Of a stretch of DNA of 64,000 nucleotides, positions 33,055-44,500 are shown piece after piece (within the stretch, counting starts at the first letter, position 1; every line of letters starts with the position of its first letter). Source of the stretch: Chlorella sorokiniana (taxonomy: Eukaryota; Chlorophyta; Trebouxiophyceae; Chlorellales; Chlorellaceae); contig CP084608.1 of assembly GCA_025917655.1 (NCBI GenBank), positions 2,170,001 to 2,234,000 of the forward strand, read 5' to 3'. The translations under genes and the position numbers were made by a program. The notes under the pieces were generated by a model. It had not been told where the DNA came from. It made no database searches and saw only the letters and a list, made by a program, of their open reading frames with translations.

Positions 33055-35364
33055 TCAGCCCACCGCCATCTGTGCCGCCTGCTGCGCTGCCAGCTGCTCA
33101 GCCAGCGCCGCGTGAAGCTGGGCTGCCGCTCGCTGCGCGACCTCTATCATCTCCTGCAGACGCACAGTGAATGGCAAGGGTAAAACGCAACGCTGGAGAG
33201 GAGGCAGTCAAAGTCTTGAAGAACAGAGCATGTTGCAGACAAAAGCGGTGCATGGCCGGGCGCACGCGTGGCCACCTACCAGCGCCATGCTGACGTCGAT
33301 GCCGCCGCGCCGCCGCTTGGTGAGCCCGCACAGCGCGCCGCCGCCGTCCACCGCCACCTGCAGCGCCGCCGAGCTGCACAGCTCCTCTTCCGGTGTGAGG
33401 TCCACCACGCACCGCCCGCCGATCTGCGGCACGGCAGGGGGGCGTTGTTCAGCAGGTGAGGCTGCCTGCCGCAAATCGGGCCCTGACGACGACAGCAAAC
33501 GAGCGACAGCCAGAGAATACCCAGCTCGAGGGGTGGACAGGCAGTATAAGAGGGAGGGGGAGCGGTGGAACAGCGACTGAGAGACGCCAATACAGACTGT
33601 CGTTGCTGCGCTCACGACACGTGGCGCCACGGCGGCAGACAGCCTGCTGCATGCCTTTGGGCGCAGTGCTGGGCGATGTCCAAGGGGGGTGCATCTGCAA
33701 AGCAGGTTCTCACCAGGGACACAGTAACGCAGAGGGGCATGCGGCTGGTGTCCAGACGCATGGCGGCGGCAGGATCGTCGTCCACTTCATAATCAGGCTC
33801 GTCTGCAGCAGGACAAGGGGTAACTAGTTTATGGAGTGACACAACGGGAGGGGTGGCGGTTGCCGCCGTTGACAGGCTGTGCTGAGGCGGCGGGCACCAA
33901 CGAAAACCGCAAGATAGAAAGCGGCATCAGACGCATGCCACAAGCCGTAGTGGCATCATTGGTGGGTGGAATGAGCGACGCAGACGGCAGAAAGCGGGAA
34001 ACTGGTGGCAGCGCAAGCAGAGAGCTTGCAGTGAAGGGCAGCCGGTGTCGGCAAGCGGATGCAGGAAAGAGAGTCTTGAGGGTGGAGGGACATCCCGCCG
34101 CAACCTGCTCTTCGCCCTGCACAGCAGCTGCACGACAGGCGGGCGGCTGCGCGGGGCGCACCGTTTGGGTCCTCGCCAGGCACCACATCCACCTTGGGCA
34201 CGCGGGCATCTGTCAGCGCCGCCTGCACTCGCGCAGAGAGACAATTCCTTCCATTATGGGCAGGCGCACACTGGGCGCGGGGCGCGTATCAGGCAGGGTC
34301 GGCGCCCGGCCAGCCAACAGTGCAGCGGCTTGGCCCCATGCCGCTGCATCCGCGCGTCCCTCGGCCACCAGGCTGCACCTCGCTCGTTGGTGGGCCGCCG
34401 GCAGTGGGCGAGCATGTGCCAGGGTGGCGCCAGGGTGGCCAGCGCACCTTGGCAGCCACGCTGAGCGCGTCGTGCAGGTTGCCTCCCACATTGAGCAGCA
34501 GGGCGTCCACGTACAGCACCCAGCAGGTCTTGCCGGAGACGATGCAAAGAGCGGAGAGGTCGACGCCACCGCCGCGCCCTGCACAACCCCAGCAACACAC
34601 GGGTTGATGACAGGCCAGGTAGGAGAACTATGCAGCGTACCGGCCAGCTGGGCTGGACCTCTCTAGTTCCAGCAGGCAGGTCGTCAATTGTGTGCTGGGG
34701 CCGGGCAGGAGCCTGGCACAAGCAGGGCTGCAGCAAGGCTGTGACCCCACACCGGCAGCCCACCTGAGGGGCCCGGGTACATGCTGCGCTCCAGTGCCCG
34801 CGCCAGCTCTCCTGCCAGCTCGTTGCCGCCACGGCCCTGCACAAGCATGCATGCATGGAGCCCATCGATTAAACGAAAACTAACGGCCCTCAGCTGGAGG
34901 GGTCGTTCCCCTAAGACCGCCCAGCTGCCTCCGGCCAGCTGCCTGCTGGGAGGCTCTCACCCGGAAGGCAGGGCTGGCCACTGGCGAACACTCCACGCCA
35001 AACTGTAACCGACCGCAGTCTGGGCGGTCAGGGTCGGGGCTGCCTATCTCGGCCTGCGCCGGACGACAGCACAGAGTGAACACCTCAGTCGGTGCGGTGC
35101 CGGCGGGGGCCGCGGCAAGAAAACGTGCCTTGCGCCTGCTGGCGGCGGCCGAAACCGCACCTTTACTGCCACTATGACGTCTGTTTCGCCCAGCTGCACG
35201 CGGGCGGAGCCTGTGGCTTGCGCGAGGGCACCTAGCTGTACTTTGAGAGGCCGAAACTCCTCCCGCTTCCTGAGATCTGTTCTGACATTGTGTGAAATGC
35301 CCGCCGTGATCCACTTCACCTCCCCTTCGCTAATGAGCCCTGCTGCCAAGTCGGAGAACGGCAT
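33055..35364 (-). CDS. RRP42: exosome complex component RRP42 (EXOSC7)
   Basis: Catalytically inactive RNase PH-fold subunit of the six-membered ring of the RNA exosome, which directs RNA 3'-5' decay and rRNA processing. ATG 35364 starts MPFSDLAAGLISEGEVKWIT, followed by GISHNVRTDLRKREEFRPLK, GSARVQLGETDVIVAVKV, then EIGSPDPDRPDCGRLQFGVE, a short exon with GNELAGELARALE-like sequence, KTCWVLYVDALLLNVGGNLH, AALTDARVPKVDVVPGEDP, DYEVDDDPAAAMRLDTSRMP, GGRCVVDLTPEEELCSSAAL with VDGGGALCGLTKRRRGGID, and a last helix ending AAQMAVG at 33055. At least eight exons. All blocks of the family are present in order. It is divergent from the pseudouridine synthase gene, starts 489 bases apart. Confidence 0.85.
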
Positions 35365-35852
35365 TGCAGAGCCTGTCCTTCTGCACTTATATGCAATGGG
35401 TATCTGTGCTGTCGCTCAGGGGCACGACGATGCCCGGGCGGCTTCGCCATGCATTTGCATGCAAAAGTTGCTGACATGGCGGTCGCTTTTGCTACACATG
35501 CAAGCGGTGCGTCGCGCTTCTGATGAGCCCAGTATTGTACACAAATGCAACGATTGGTTGAAGCCACGGCTCGGGCGTCTGGGGGCATGGGGAGGCGCGC
35601 TGCAGCTCAGCTTTGCCACACACGGCACTGCCGGCGGCTGCAATCTGCACCTTTAGATGTTCAGGTGATTGCAGCTATCGTCATTGGCTACGGCACCCGT
35701 ATGGCAGTGCCACGGCTTGCTTTGCCACCGCCAGCCGCCGCTGCTGCCCGCCTGCTGCCAGCCGCCGCTCTTCGTAGACCTGACCGGATTGGGCGCCGCA
35801 GGCCGCTGCAGGGGAGGCCCAACAGCAGGAGAGGCATGAGCTCGTCGTTTCG

Positions 35853-38469
35853 ATGTCTGATTTTGACCTGACCAAGGTGCGGACTGTCGCCCCAGCTTGC
35901 AGCCAAGTCGCCCGACAGCTTGGTGCCTGCGCGCGCTGTCATTATTTCGGCTCATGCTCCATGTCTGTTTCCTGCCTTCCGCAGAACAAGCTGCGCCTGG
36001 ATGCCTTTCTGGCAGCCAGGCTGCCCACCGCCAGCCGAGCACGGCTGCAGATGTCCATCAAGGGAGGGCTAGTGGCGGTGAACGGGCGCCCACAGGTGCA
36101 CCGCGCGTTCTGCTGCCTTGCCCCAGCTGCTGCCAAATCAGGTTCCCCTGGGCGCCTGCAACCCTCTTCTGCTGTCTATTCATTGACCAGTTTGTGTGTC
36201 CATCCCGTTGGTTGGCCGCCAGGGTAAGGCCAGCCACGGCGTGCGCCCGGGGACGTGGTCAGCTGCGCCGTGCTGCCGCCGCCGCCGCTGGAGGCTGCGC
36301 CCGAGCCGCTGCCGCTGGATATTGTGTACGAGGACGAGCACCTGATAGTGATCAACAAGGTGAGAAGCGCGAGGCTGACGTCGGCGCAAAGCGGCAGGCG
36401 TCTCTTCAGCCGCGTGCGGTGCTTGAGGCCCCGCGAGCCCGTCTGGGCAGTTGCCCACCTGGCTGGCAGCCTGCAGCTTGCGCCCGAAAGGGGCCCCTGA
36501 TGCAGCAGCGCAAGCGAAACTTGCGGCTGCTTCCACCGCCTTGCTCGCAGGCTGCTGACATGGTGATGCACCCGTCTCCGGGGCACTACAGCGGTACGCT
36601 GGTCAACGCCCTGCTGCACCACTGCAGCCTGCCGGCCATGCGGCTGGGGACGCCGCGGCGCCGCTGTCGCTAGAAGGCGCGGCGGCGCTGGCGGCCGCGT
36701 CGGGAACACTACAGAACCGGGGCTCGGCGACGCCAGCGGCGGGCGGCAGGCCGGCGGCGCTGTGGCGCCAGCGCTGCGCCCGCAGTCGGCGCGCGGCGAC
36801 GCTGCCCGACGCAGTGTCCAGCCCTCTGCTGCCTTCCGACGCCGGTGCTTGCGGAGAAGACCTGGAGCCTGAGCAGAACGAGCTGGAGGAGGACGAGGAT
36901 GCCCCCGCCTTCCAGCTGGCGGGCGGCGGCGGCGGCAGCGGCGGCGCCACCGTGCGCCCGGCATCGTTCACCGCCTGGACAAGGGCACCACCGGGCTGGT
37001 GGTGGTGGCCAAGAGCGACGCGGCGCACGCCTCGCTGGCGCAGCAGGTGAAGGGTGGGGGCGTTCTGCTGAGCTGGCGCAGGAGGGGGCCTTGGAGCCTT
37101 GGAACTGGAGACACGGCCCCCGCACTGCTGCAGCTGCCCTGCAAGCGGCTTGCATGCCCAGCGTGCTGAGCTTGTCGAACACAGCGTGGCCTCCGCTCGC
37201 GCGTGTCCCGCCCCTGGCAACCCCAGCAGCCGGCCGCCCGGTGGCGCCAGCCAGCCATCCGCGCCCTCTGGTGCGCTAGCTGTGCCGACGCGCTGTGCCT
37301 GCTGTGCCTGCCGTGCAGTTCAAGGACCGCAGCGTGCGCCGCACCTACGTCTCCGTCACGCTGGGCGTGCCGCGGCCGCCCGCCGGGCGCGTCGCCACAA
37401 ACGTGGGCAGGTGTGTTTGCGGTACGGCGCAGCCTGCGTGCCCGGTTTGCCCGGGCTTCAGGGGCATCGTGCAGAGTCGCTGGGTGCTCGCTGTGTGCAT
37501 GACCACTCTCTCCTCCACTCACCTACCCACCCAGCACCCTACTCAATCACCCTTGCACCCATACGAGCACAAGTTGCGGGCCTTGTTACAAATCTATTGT
37601 CGCATTGCGCACACTCGCTCAGCAGCAAAGACAATGTTTGTTGCTGCTACTGATGCTGCGTTCGCTCCACGCTCGCTCCGCGCTCGCTTCGCTCCGTGCA
37701 GGGACCTGCGCGACCGCAAGAAGATGGCGGCCTTTGCCTACGCCTCGGCCCGCGGCCGCACCGCCGCCTCCAACTACTCGCTGCTGGAGGTGCTGGGGGC
37801 GGCGGCGCGGCGCTGGTGCAGTGGCGGCTGGAGACGGGGCGCACACACCAGGTGGGGGCTGCTGCGGCGCAGTGAGAAAGCGTGTGTGTGCGGTGGTGGG
37901 GGAGGGAGCAAGGTGGGGAAGGCAAGTGGGGCGCTGCTGATTGCCCCTGGCAAGCAGCATGCACCCATGTCTGGGGGTATTGTTAGGAGGACCAACAGTT
38001 TTCTGCAGCCGTGGTCTCTTAGTTTTTATTCGCTCGACTCTGCCGACTCTGCGAGGTGCCGATTCTTAGTTCTTGATGTTGCCGGGCGATTCACCGCTAT
38101 GCTGCAGCCCTCCCCACACCCTCACTGCCCCCACCCACCCACCACCACACCCATATAAACCTCCAATGTGAACCCAGTCGCCACCCACCCCTGCCGCCAG
38201 ATCCGGGTGCATGCGAAGCACATCGGCCATCCCCTGCTGGGCGACGACACATACAGCTCTCTGGCGGCCGCCGCCAGCATCGTCGGCGCGGGCGACCCCC
38301 GCGCGGCCGCAGCGCAGGCGGCAGCCCGTGCGCTAGGCCGCCCGCGCTGCACGCCAAGACCCTCGGCTTTGTGCACCCGGCCAGCGGAGAGTTTCTGGAG
38401 TTTGACTCCGAGCTTCCGGCCGACCTGGCAGCGGCTGCGGCGGCGCTGCGGGAACCGCCCTTCGTGTGA
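35853..38469 (+). CDS. RluA-family RNA pseudouridine synthase with S4 domain
   Basis: Converts uridine to pseudouridine in rRNA or tRNA. Short exon 1 (MSDFDLTK, 35853-35876), then an S4 RNA-binding domain: [50 protein letters not shown]. Catalytic domain: [37 protein letters not shown], the signature [20 protein letters not shown] with catalytic Asp near 36983, [62 protein letters not shown], stop 38469. A long Ala/Arg/acidic insert separates the TLVNAL block from the catalytic motif, as in many plant enzymes. Single bases seem missing near 36650, 36965, 37805 and 38350; each lies in a GC run. No clear organelle presequence with this start. Confidence 0.85.
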
Positions 38470-39019
38470 GGCTGCCCTGCACGCTTTGCTGGCTGGCTGC
38501 TGCAGCCAGCCCTAGCTCCAAGCCTTGCCCGCAGTGCACACGTAGGGTTGCAGTTACACATTGCGACACTGTTGAAATGCTGTTGTTTAGCAGTGTAGGA
38601 CATTAAGAGGAAAAACTGGGCCTTGGAAGCCGCCATTGCAAGGGCCAGGGCAGCGAAAAATGAACAGGGCGACACGAACAACTGCCGGACACCGATGCGT
38701 CGCTAAAGCGGAAGGCAGCGCGGCAGGGGCCCCAACGCCAGGCCGCAGGGACGCAGGCTGGATCTGGCGGTGAGGCTTGCCGGCGGCGGCAAGGCTGGTG
38801 AGTTGGTCAGGAGGTGAGCAGGCATGCATTGCTTGAACGGGCGCAAGGGCGCCCCAAGGGCTGGTAGGACCCGCACCATAAATAGGGGTGGGCAGTGAGG
38901 GAGGGAGAGGGCGACAGAGCGCATCGCGAATGGCCTCGCACATGGCAGGGTGGATGGGTGGGCAGCAGGATGAGCCGGCCGGGCAGTTTGGAGCGCGCCG
39001 GCGGCCTCGACCGCGGCCG

Positions 39020-40248
39020 CTACACGCGCATGTTGCTCTTGGCGCTGAAGGTCTCCTGAGAGGCGGCCTTGAAGGCATCCAGCAGGGAGGCGCGCGCGCG
39101 CGGGCGGCGCGCGCGCCGCCGCCGCCGCCGCCTCTGCAAGGTCCCGCTCGTGCTGCTGCCGCAGCTGCCCCTCGTACCAGGCCCTGCCCTCGGCGCCGTC
39201 GGGGTCCGACAGCTGTGCGCAGCGGTCGAATCCCAACTGGTTGGACCGCTTTCGCACTAGCTTGGCCTCCAGCAGCGCGGGCAGCTTGATAGGGCTGGGG
39301 CGGTGCAGACGGCGGCCGCCGGGGTCGCACCCGCCATCGCTGCTGCTGCTGCCGCTGGCCAGGCGCCGCAGCGCACGGCAGTCGACGCCGCCCCCCGCCG
39401 ACGAGCCGTCGCTGCTGCACGGCAGGCTGCTGGCGACCGACAGGTCGCTGCGTGGGCTGCCGCTGCCGCTCTGCCGCGCGAGCGGATTGCCGACGCCAGC
39501 AAACGCGCTGGCAAGCTGCGGCCAGTCTGGCACGGCAGGCGGCACAGCGTGCACAGCAGGCTCGCACGCGCGCCCCCGCTGCATCCTGGTTGTCGTCATT
39601 GCAATTTGCGCCGCTGTGCTCCACTGCTGGCTGCGGGTCCGCATCCTCGCTGAGCGGCTCCAGAGCGCGGCAGGACAGACCGTACCGCTCTGCAGGCGGC
39701 GACACACAGGGGAACGCTGCGGGCGTGAGCTCGCCACGTCCACACGCGTGTGCGGCAGGGCCGGCAAGGGGCAGGGCCAGCACGGGGCAGGGCCAGCACG
39801 AGCGGGGAGCACAGCGGGGGCAGCGGGCCTCACGTGAGCGCCGCGCGGCCGCCGCCTCCAGAGACTTTGCAGGGGAGGGGTAGACGACCTGCTTGGCGCG
39901 CGCGTAGCTGGAGCGGGCCTTGCGGTAGGAGGCTGCCTCCAGCTGGCGGCTCACGTGGCACCAGCGGTGGCACCACTCGCGGCGGCCGCCCTGCGCCGCC
40001 ACCTGCACCCAGGCATCCCGCTCCTCGCCCCACAGCTGCGCCACCGGGCTGGTCGCCTCCTCGCCGCACACGGAGCAGCAGGGCGCGGTCTGTGGATGGG
40101 ACGGCGTACGGAGGCCAGCAGAATCAAGACTTGCTCGGCTCACTGAACCAAGGCAGCGAGGCGCCGAGGCAGCGAAGCGGCGGCGGGGTGGTCCCAAAGC
40201 CTCGAGGTCTCTGAAATTGCGAACGTGCCGCGGTTTCGCCCATAGCAA
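39020..40248 (-). CDS. unrecognised protein with Cys/His motif and C-terminal helix
   Basis: Function not recognised. One exon (about 40093-39840) reads CCSVCGEEATSPVAQLWGEE and EWCHRWCHVSRQLEAASYRK, a possible CxxC...CHxxCH zinc site. After an intron: YGLSCRALEPLSEDADPQ, then (other frame) DWPQLASAFAGVGNPLARQS, Ser-rich sequence, PIKLPALLEAKLVRKRSNQL and GRAWYEGQLRQQHERDLAEA. A final frame change gives SLLDAFKAASQETFSAKSNM and RV at the stop, 39020. The conserved-looking helix and clean stop support a real gene. The true start may lie as far up as 40468, where a hydrophobic segment (RLLATITFLAGGLLRGLGQM) could belong to it. The downstream continuation of one long frame to 38587 is not counted. 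Confidence 0.5.
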
Positions 40249-41560
40249 TACCCATGAGACGCAGGAAGGCCATCTGCCCGAGCCCGCGCAACAGGCCGCC
40301 GGCTAGAAACGTGATTGTGGCAAGCAGCCGTTGCAGCCCTTTTGGCGGGAGATCTAGGCAAACATACCTTGCAGCAACTGTTTCAAGTGCAGAGAAGAGC
40401 CTGCGACACCGCCTCAAACTAGGGCCAACCTTCTGGCAATGCAGCATACTGGCCCCCTCGCAACCCATGATAACTCACATGGCAGTCTGTTGAATGAACC
40501 TCAAGTGGACCTTCCGATATTGCGACACTGCCCTGTGAACTGAGGCAGGCGCCCATAGCGCATACAGCGACCTGACTAAAGGCAGATCTTTCTCGTTGAT
40601 TGTATAGAGACGACAGCTTTGTAGCGCACCTGGAAACCCGTTCTAACCAGCGGTCCTGCCACGCGTCCCCCTCTCCTGCCCCCTGTCGCGCACGCTGGGA
40701 CCAAGCGCCACCTTGCAGCGCATCAGCAGCCGCATTTTTTTGAGAGGTTGCTGTCTTACCATGATAATGCTTGCTTTTATCACGGGCACAGCTTAGGAGA
40801 GAAGCAAAGCGGCTGCGCTGCCGTATGCTCTCTGCATACAGTTAGTAGGCTTCTCGCCGCTCCTGGCTAAAGGCATGTCTCATTGCTGCATGGTTACTGC
40901 ACTCATGCTTTGTGCGCTTCGATTCACAACAACGTGCAGCCTGAGCTGATAAGGTGCAAGTCGAACCAGCGGGCGGTTCAGCCGGAACGCTCCGTCTTGA
41001 CGGCAGCAGGTCGCCTCGTCCTGTCTTACTGAACCGGCCATGTGCATGTTTGCTGCTCTGTAGGCCAACAAAACACCGAAACCAGCAGCTGCCACGGCAG
41101 GCATCTGGCCAATTTCTGTTCCGCGACTTGCTAATTCGGAATGCATGTGGTTTGGCATCGCCCCTAGCGCACCAAGAGCCACAATATAGTGCCGAGGAAC
41201 AGAAAAGGCCTCGGCTTGCCATTGGGGTGCGGAAAGGCGCGGGTCTCCGTCGCGTCTTTCCAGCCGCCCACTGCCAAATCAGATGCTAGGCTGGCGGGCA
41301 GGCCCGCACATTGCACCATCTTGACTTTCAACACATTCCTGAGACCGCGGACATCACAACAAGCCGAACGACGGCCCCATTCATGGTTGGAGTTTTCTTG
41401 GCCGACACTGCAACGACTGGCAGGACGTCTTTTGCAGTTGTCAGGGCCCTCCTTGCAGTCGCATCGGCCATCGTAGTCCACTCGCGCGTGCTCCAGCCAG
41501 CGCAACGCTCCATTCACGACAGTCCTCCAGCTGCCGCTGCCACCGCCGCCGCTCGCCACG
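40249..41560. other. stretch with no confident gene
   Basis: About 1.3 kb, lower in GC than its neighbours. On the minus strand, two pieces look mildly protein-like: MADATARRALTTAKDVLPVV (from 41473) and AMPNHMHSELASRGTEIGQM followed by PAVAAAGFGVLLAY (about 41160-41050). They could be exons of a small membrane protein, but I could not join them or identify a family. The remainder probably holds promoters. Confidence 0.3.
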
Positions 41561-44500
41561 ATGCCGCTGGCAGCAGCCCTGCCGCTGCAGCGGCCAGGCC
41601 GGTGCAGCACGGGCCTGGCGGCATGGAACACAAACAGCGTGCCTCGCTGGTCCGGCGGTGCAGCATTGCTGAACAGCAGGCGGATGGTTGGGCATCCACT
41701 GGACAGCGCTGCCTCGGCTGGCGTTCACAGGGTGAGCGAGAGCCCGCTGCCCTGCACGCTGCCCGTTGCCTGCAACACTGACTCTCGCCTGATTTTGCAA
41801 TGGAGGAAAGGGGCTGCGAGCTCACCTTCCTGCCTCGCCCTCATCTCCCCTGCTGTGCAGCGCCGCCCTTTCCGCATCGTCCCCGTCGCCCAAGCCGACG
41901 TCAGCACAGAAACCGAGGGCGGCGGCACCAGCAGCGCGGGCAGCAACGGCGCCACCCCGCGCCCGCTGCCCGCCCCGCCATCCCTGGCAGCGGCGCCGCC
42001 GACGATAGCGCGACGGCCAAGGCTCGGCGGGCGGCCGCGCAGCTGCTGGCGCAGCAGCGTCGGCTGGAGCAGCTGCGCTCTGAGGTGGCCTCCTGCAGGC
42101 CAAGCAGGAGGAGCTGCAGCAGCAGATGGACAGCAAGGCGGCGGAGGCGGCCGACGTGCGGGAGCGGCTGGCGGCGCAGGAGGCGGCGGCCGCGCAGCTG
42201 GCCGCCGCGAAAGACTCGGCCGAGGCGGCGGTGGGCCAGCTGCGACGGGAGCTGGAGGAGGCGCAGGCAGCGGCAACCAAAGCCCAGGAGGAGGCGCAGG
42301 CAGCCAGGCAGCGGGCCGAGGAGCTGGAAGCCCAGAAGCAGCAGCTGAAGCAGGTGCGGCGGTGGGGCGGGATGCTGCTGGACCCGCTGCGCTGCTGTGG
42401 CGCTGTGCTGCCGCCTGCTGGACGCTGTTCGCCGCTGCGTTCCCACCCTCCTGGAGCGCCGCTTCCTCTGCTGCCTTCCTTGCCCTCATCGGCTTGTTGC
42501 CTGTGGCCACTGCCGAACGCCGTGCTGCCGGCGCATCCTGCCAGCGTGCCTGACGCTCCTGGCTCGCTGTGCCGGGGCCCCTGCAGGCGCTGGAGTCCGG
42601 GGACGCCAGCTCAGCGCTGGAGGTGGCGAGGCAGGAGAGGGAGGAGCTGCAGGCCAAGGTGGGCCGGGCTCAGCTCCTCAGAGCATGCCGCAGTGGGGGT
42701 GGGAACAAGCCGCTTCCGCTTCCGTTCGCGTCCCGTACTGCTTGCGCGCCTGCCTCACCCGAAGCCCGCTCCCTGACCGCCTCCTTCCTGCTCCTGCGGC
42801 AGCTGGTCGAGGCTGAGCTGGCGGCGGCAGCTGCCCAGCAGCTGGCGGATGAGCTGGCGGGGCAGCAGGAGGCGGTGCGGGCGGCGGAGGCACAGACGGC
42901 GGCGCGGCTTGCCAATGAACTGCAGCGCGCCAGCGCTGAGCTGAATCCGCTCAGAGCGCCGCGGCGGCCGCCGCGGCTGGCAGCAGCGGCGGCGCGGCAG
43001 CTGCGGCGGCGGCGCCGCCGCGGCAGCAGGAGGCGACCTGCAGGCCGCTTTGGCCGACAGCGAACGCCTGCAAGCGCGGGTGGCGGAGCTAGAGGCAGCG
43101 CTGGCGGCGGCGCGGGCGGCGGCAGAGCAGGAGCAGGAGCGGCTGAGGGGCGAGGCAGCGGCGCTGCAGCAGCAGCTCCCGAGCAGGCACGGGCAGCTGC
43201 GGCGGAGGTGAGGCTGGGGAAGGGCGGCGGGGGCAGGGGGATGCCTTTGGCAGCCCTGCACAGTTTCCCGGCATGCGTGGGACACCAGCACTTAGCTCAT
43301 GTTTGCTGAGCACTGCAGCAACAGGGTGGCCCCTATGCTTCACGCCGCTTGTGCTGAGCTGCAGGCCTCCAAGCTGGAGTCCCAGCTGGCTGCGGCTGCG
43401 GCGGAGCGGCGGCGGCTGGAGGATCGCGCCGCTGAGCTGGAGGCTGAGCTGGAGGCCGCTCAGCAGGCGCAGCGTGCTCCAGCAGAGGCAGAGGGGCGCG
43501 CCGCGGAGCTGGAAGCTCAGCTGGGGAGGCGCGTGCGGCGGCTGAGAAGGTGGGCAGGCCCGCCAGCGCGCTGCCTCGTGCTCTTTGCCGACCCCCTAGC
43601 GCCGAGCCCTCGGCACCATCTCGCGAGCGTTACCCTGCAAGGCAGTCTGGCTGTGTTTTGTCTTCTTCATCCGTTGCCCATGCCTGTTTCTCGCGCGTCC
43701 GATCCGTAGGCTGGCGAGCTAGCGGCGCAGCAGGCCTCGCTGGCGGAGGAGCGACGGCGGCTGGAGGCACGCTCCGCCGAGCTGGAGGCTGAGCTGGCGG
43801 CGCGCGGCAGCAGCGGGAGGAGGAGGCTGCGGCGCAGGAGGCTCAGGTGGCGGAGCTGGTGTCTCAGCTGGAGTATGCTTGGGGGCTGCGCAGGAGGTGA
43901 GCCTGCCATGCAGGAGCAGGGCAAGAGGCACCGCGGCTGCCTGCTTGACGAAGCCAAGAGCTTTGTGCGTGCAAGCTGGCAGGGTCAGAGTTGGGGCAAA
44001 TCAAGGGCGAGGCCAAGGGGGCCAAGGGTGGCCAGCCAGCGGCGCGGGGGTATGCAGGCTTCAGGCTGGCGGCCTGCAGGCTCTTGCCTTAACCCCCTTG
44101 CGGGCCCCTCCCTCTCAACTGCCCCCACAGGCCGCTGACCTGGCGGAGCAGCTGACGACGGCGGCGGAGGAGCGGGAGCGCATTGCTCACCGCTCCGCCG
44201 AGCTGGAGGCTGAGCTGGCGGCTGTGCGCTCCCAGGGGCAGCAGGAGCAGGAGCGGCTGCAGCGCGCGCGGCGGAGCTGGAGTCGGCGCTGGCGGCGGCA
44301 CGGGGCAGCGCGGAGCAGGCGAGGCAGCGGGCTTGAGGCTGCTGCCGCTTTCTGGGAGATAGCTGTCGCGCCGGCGCTTGCTTGGGGGACACCGGTCTAG
44401 CCTCTTGCCGCTTTGTCCCCCTGCTTGGCATGGTTGCTCGCAAACCAGGCATTCAGGTGCTTCTGCACCCGGCTTTGCCAAGGCAGGGCCAAGATGACTG

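Noticed and set aside
38587-39019. C-terminal extension of the 39-kb minus-strand gene
   Set aside because: The long open frame continues, but a better frame ends at 39020 after a clean helix; the rest is Pro/Ser low complexity.
40880-41182. 100-codon minus-strand frame with a hydrophobic segment
   Set aside because: No family match, no joined neighbours and no poly(A) motif; kept only as a remark for the gap at 40249-41560.
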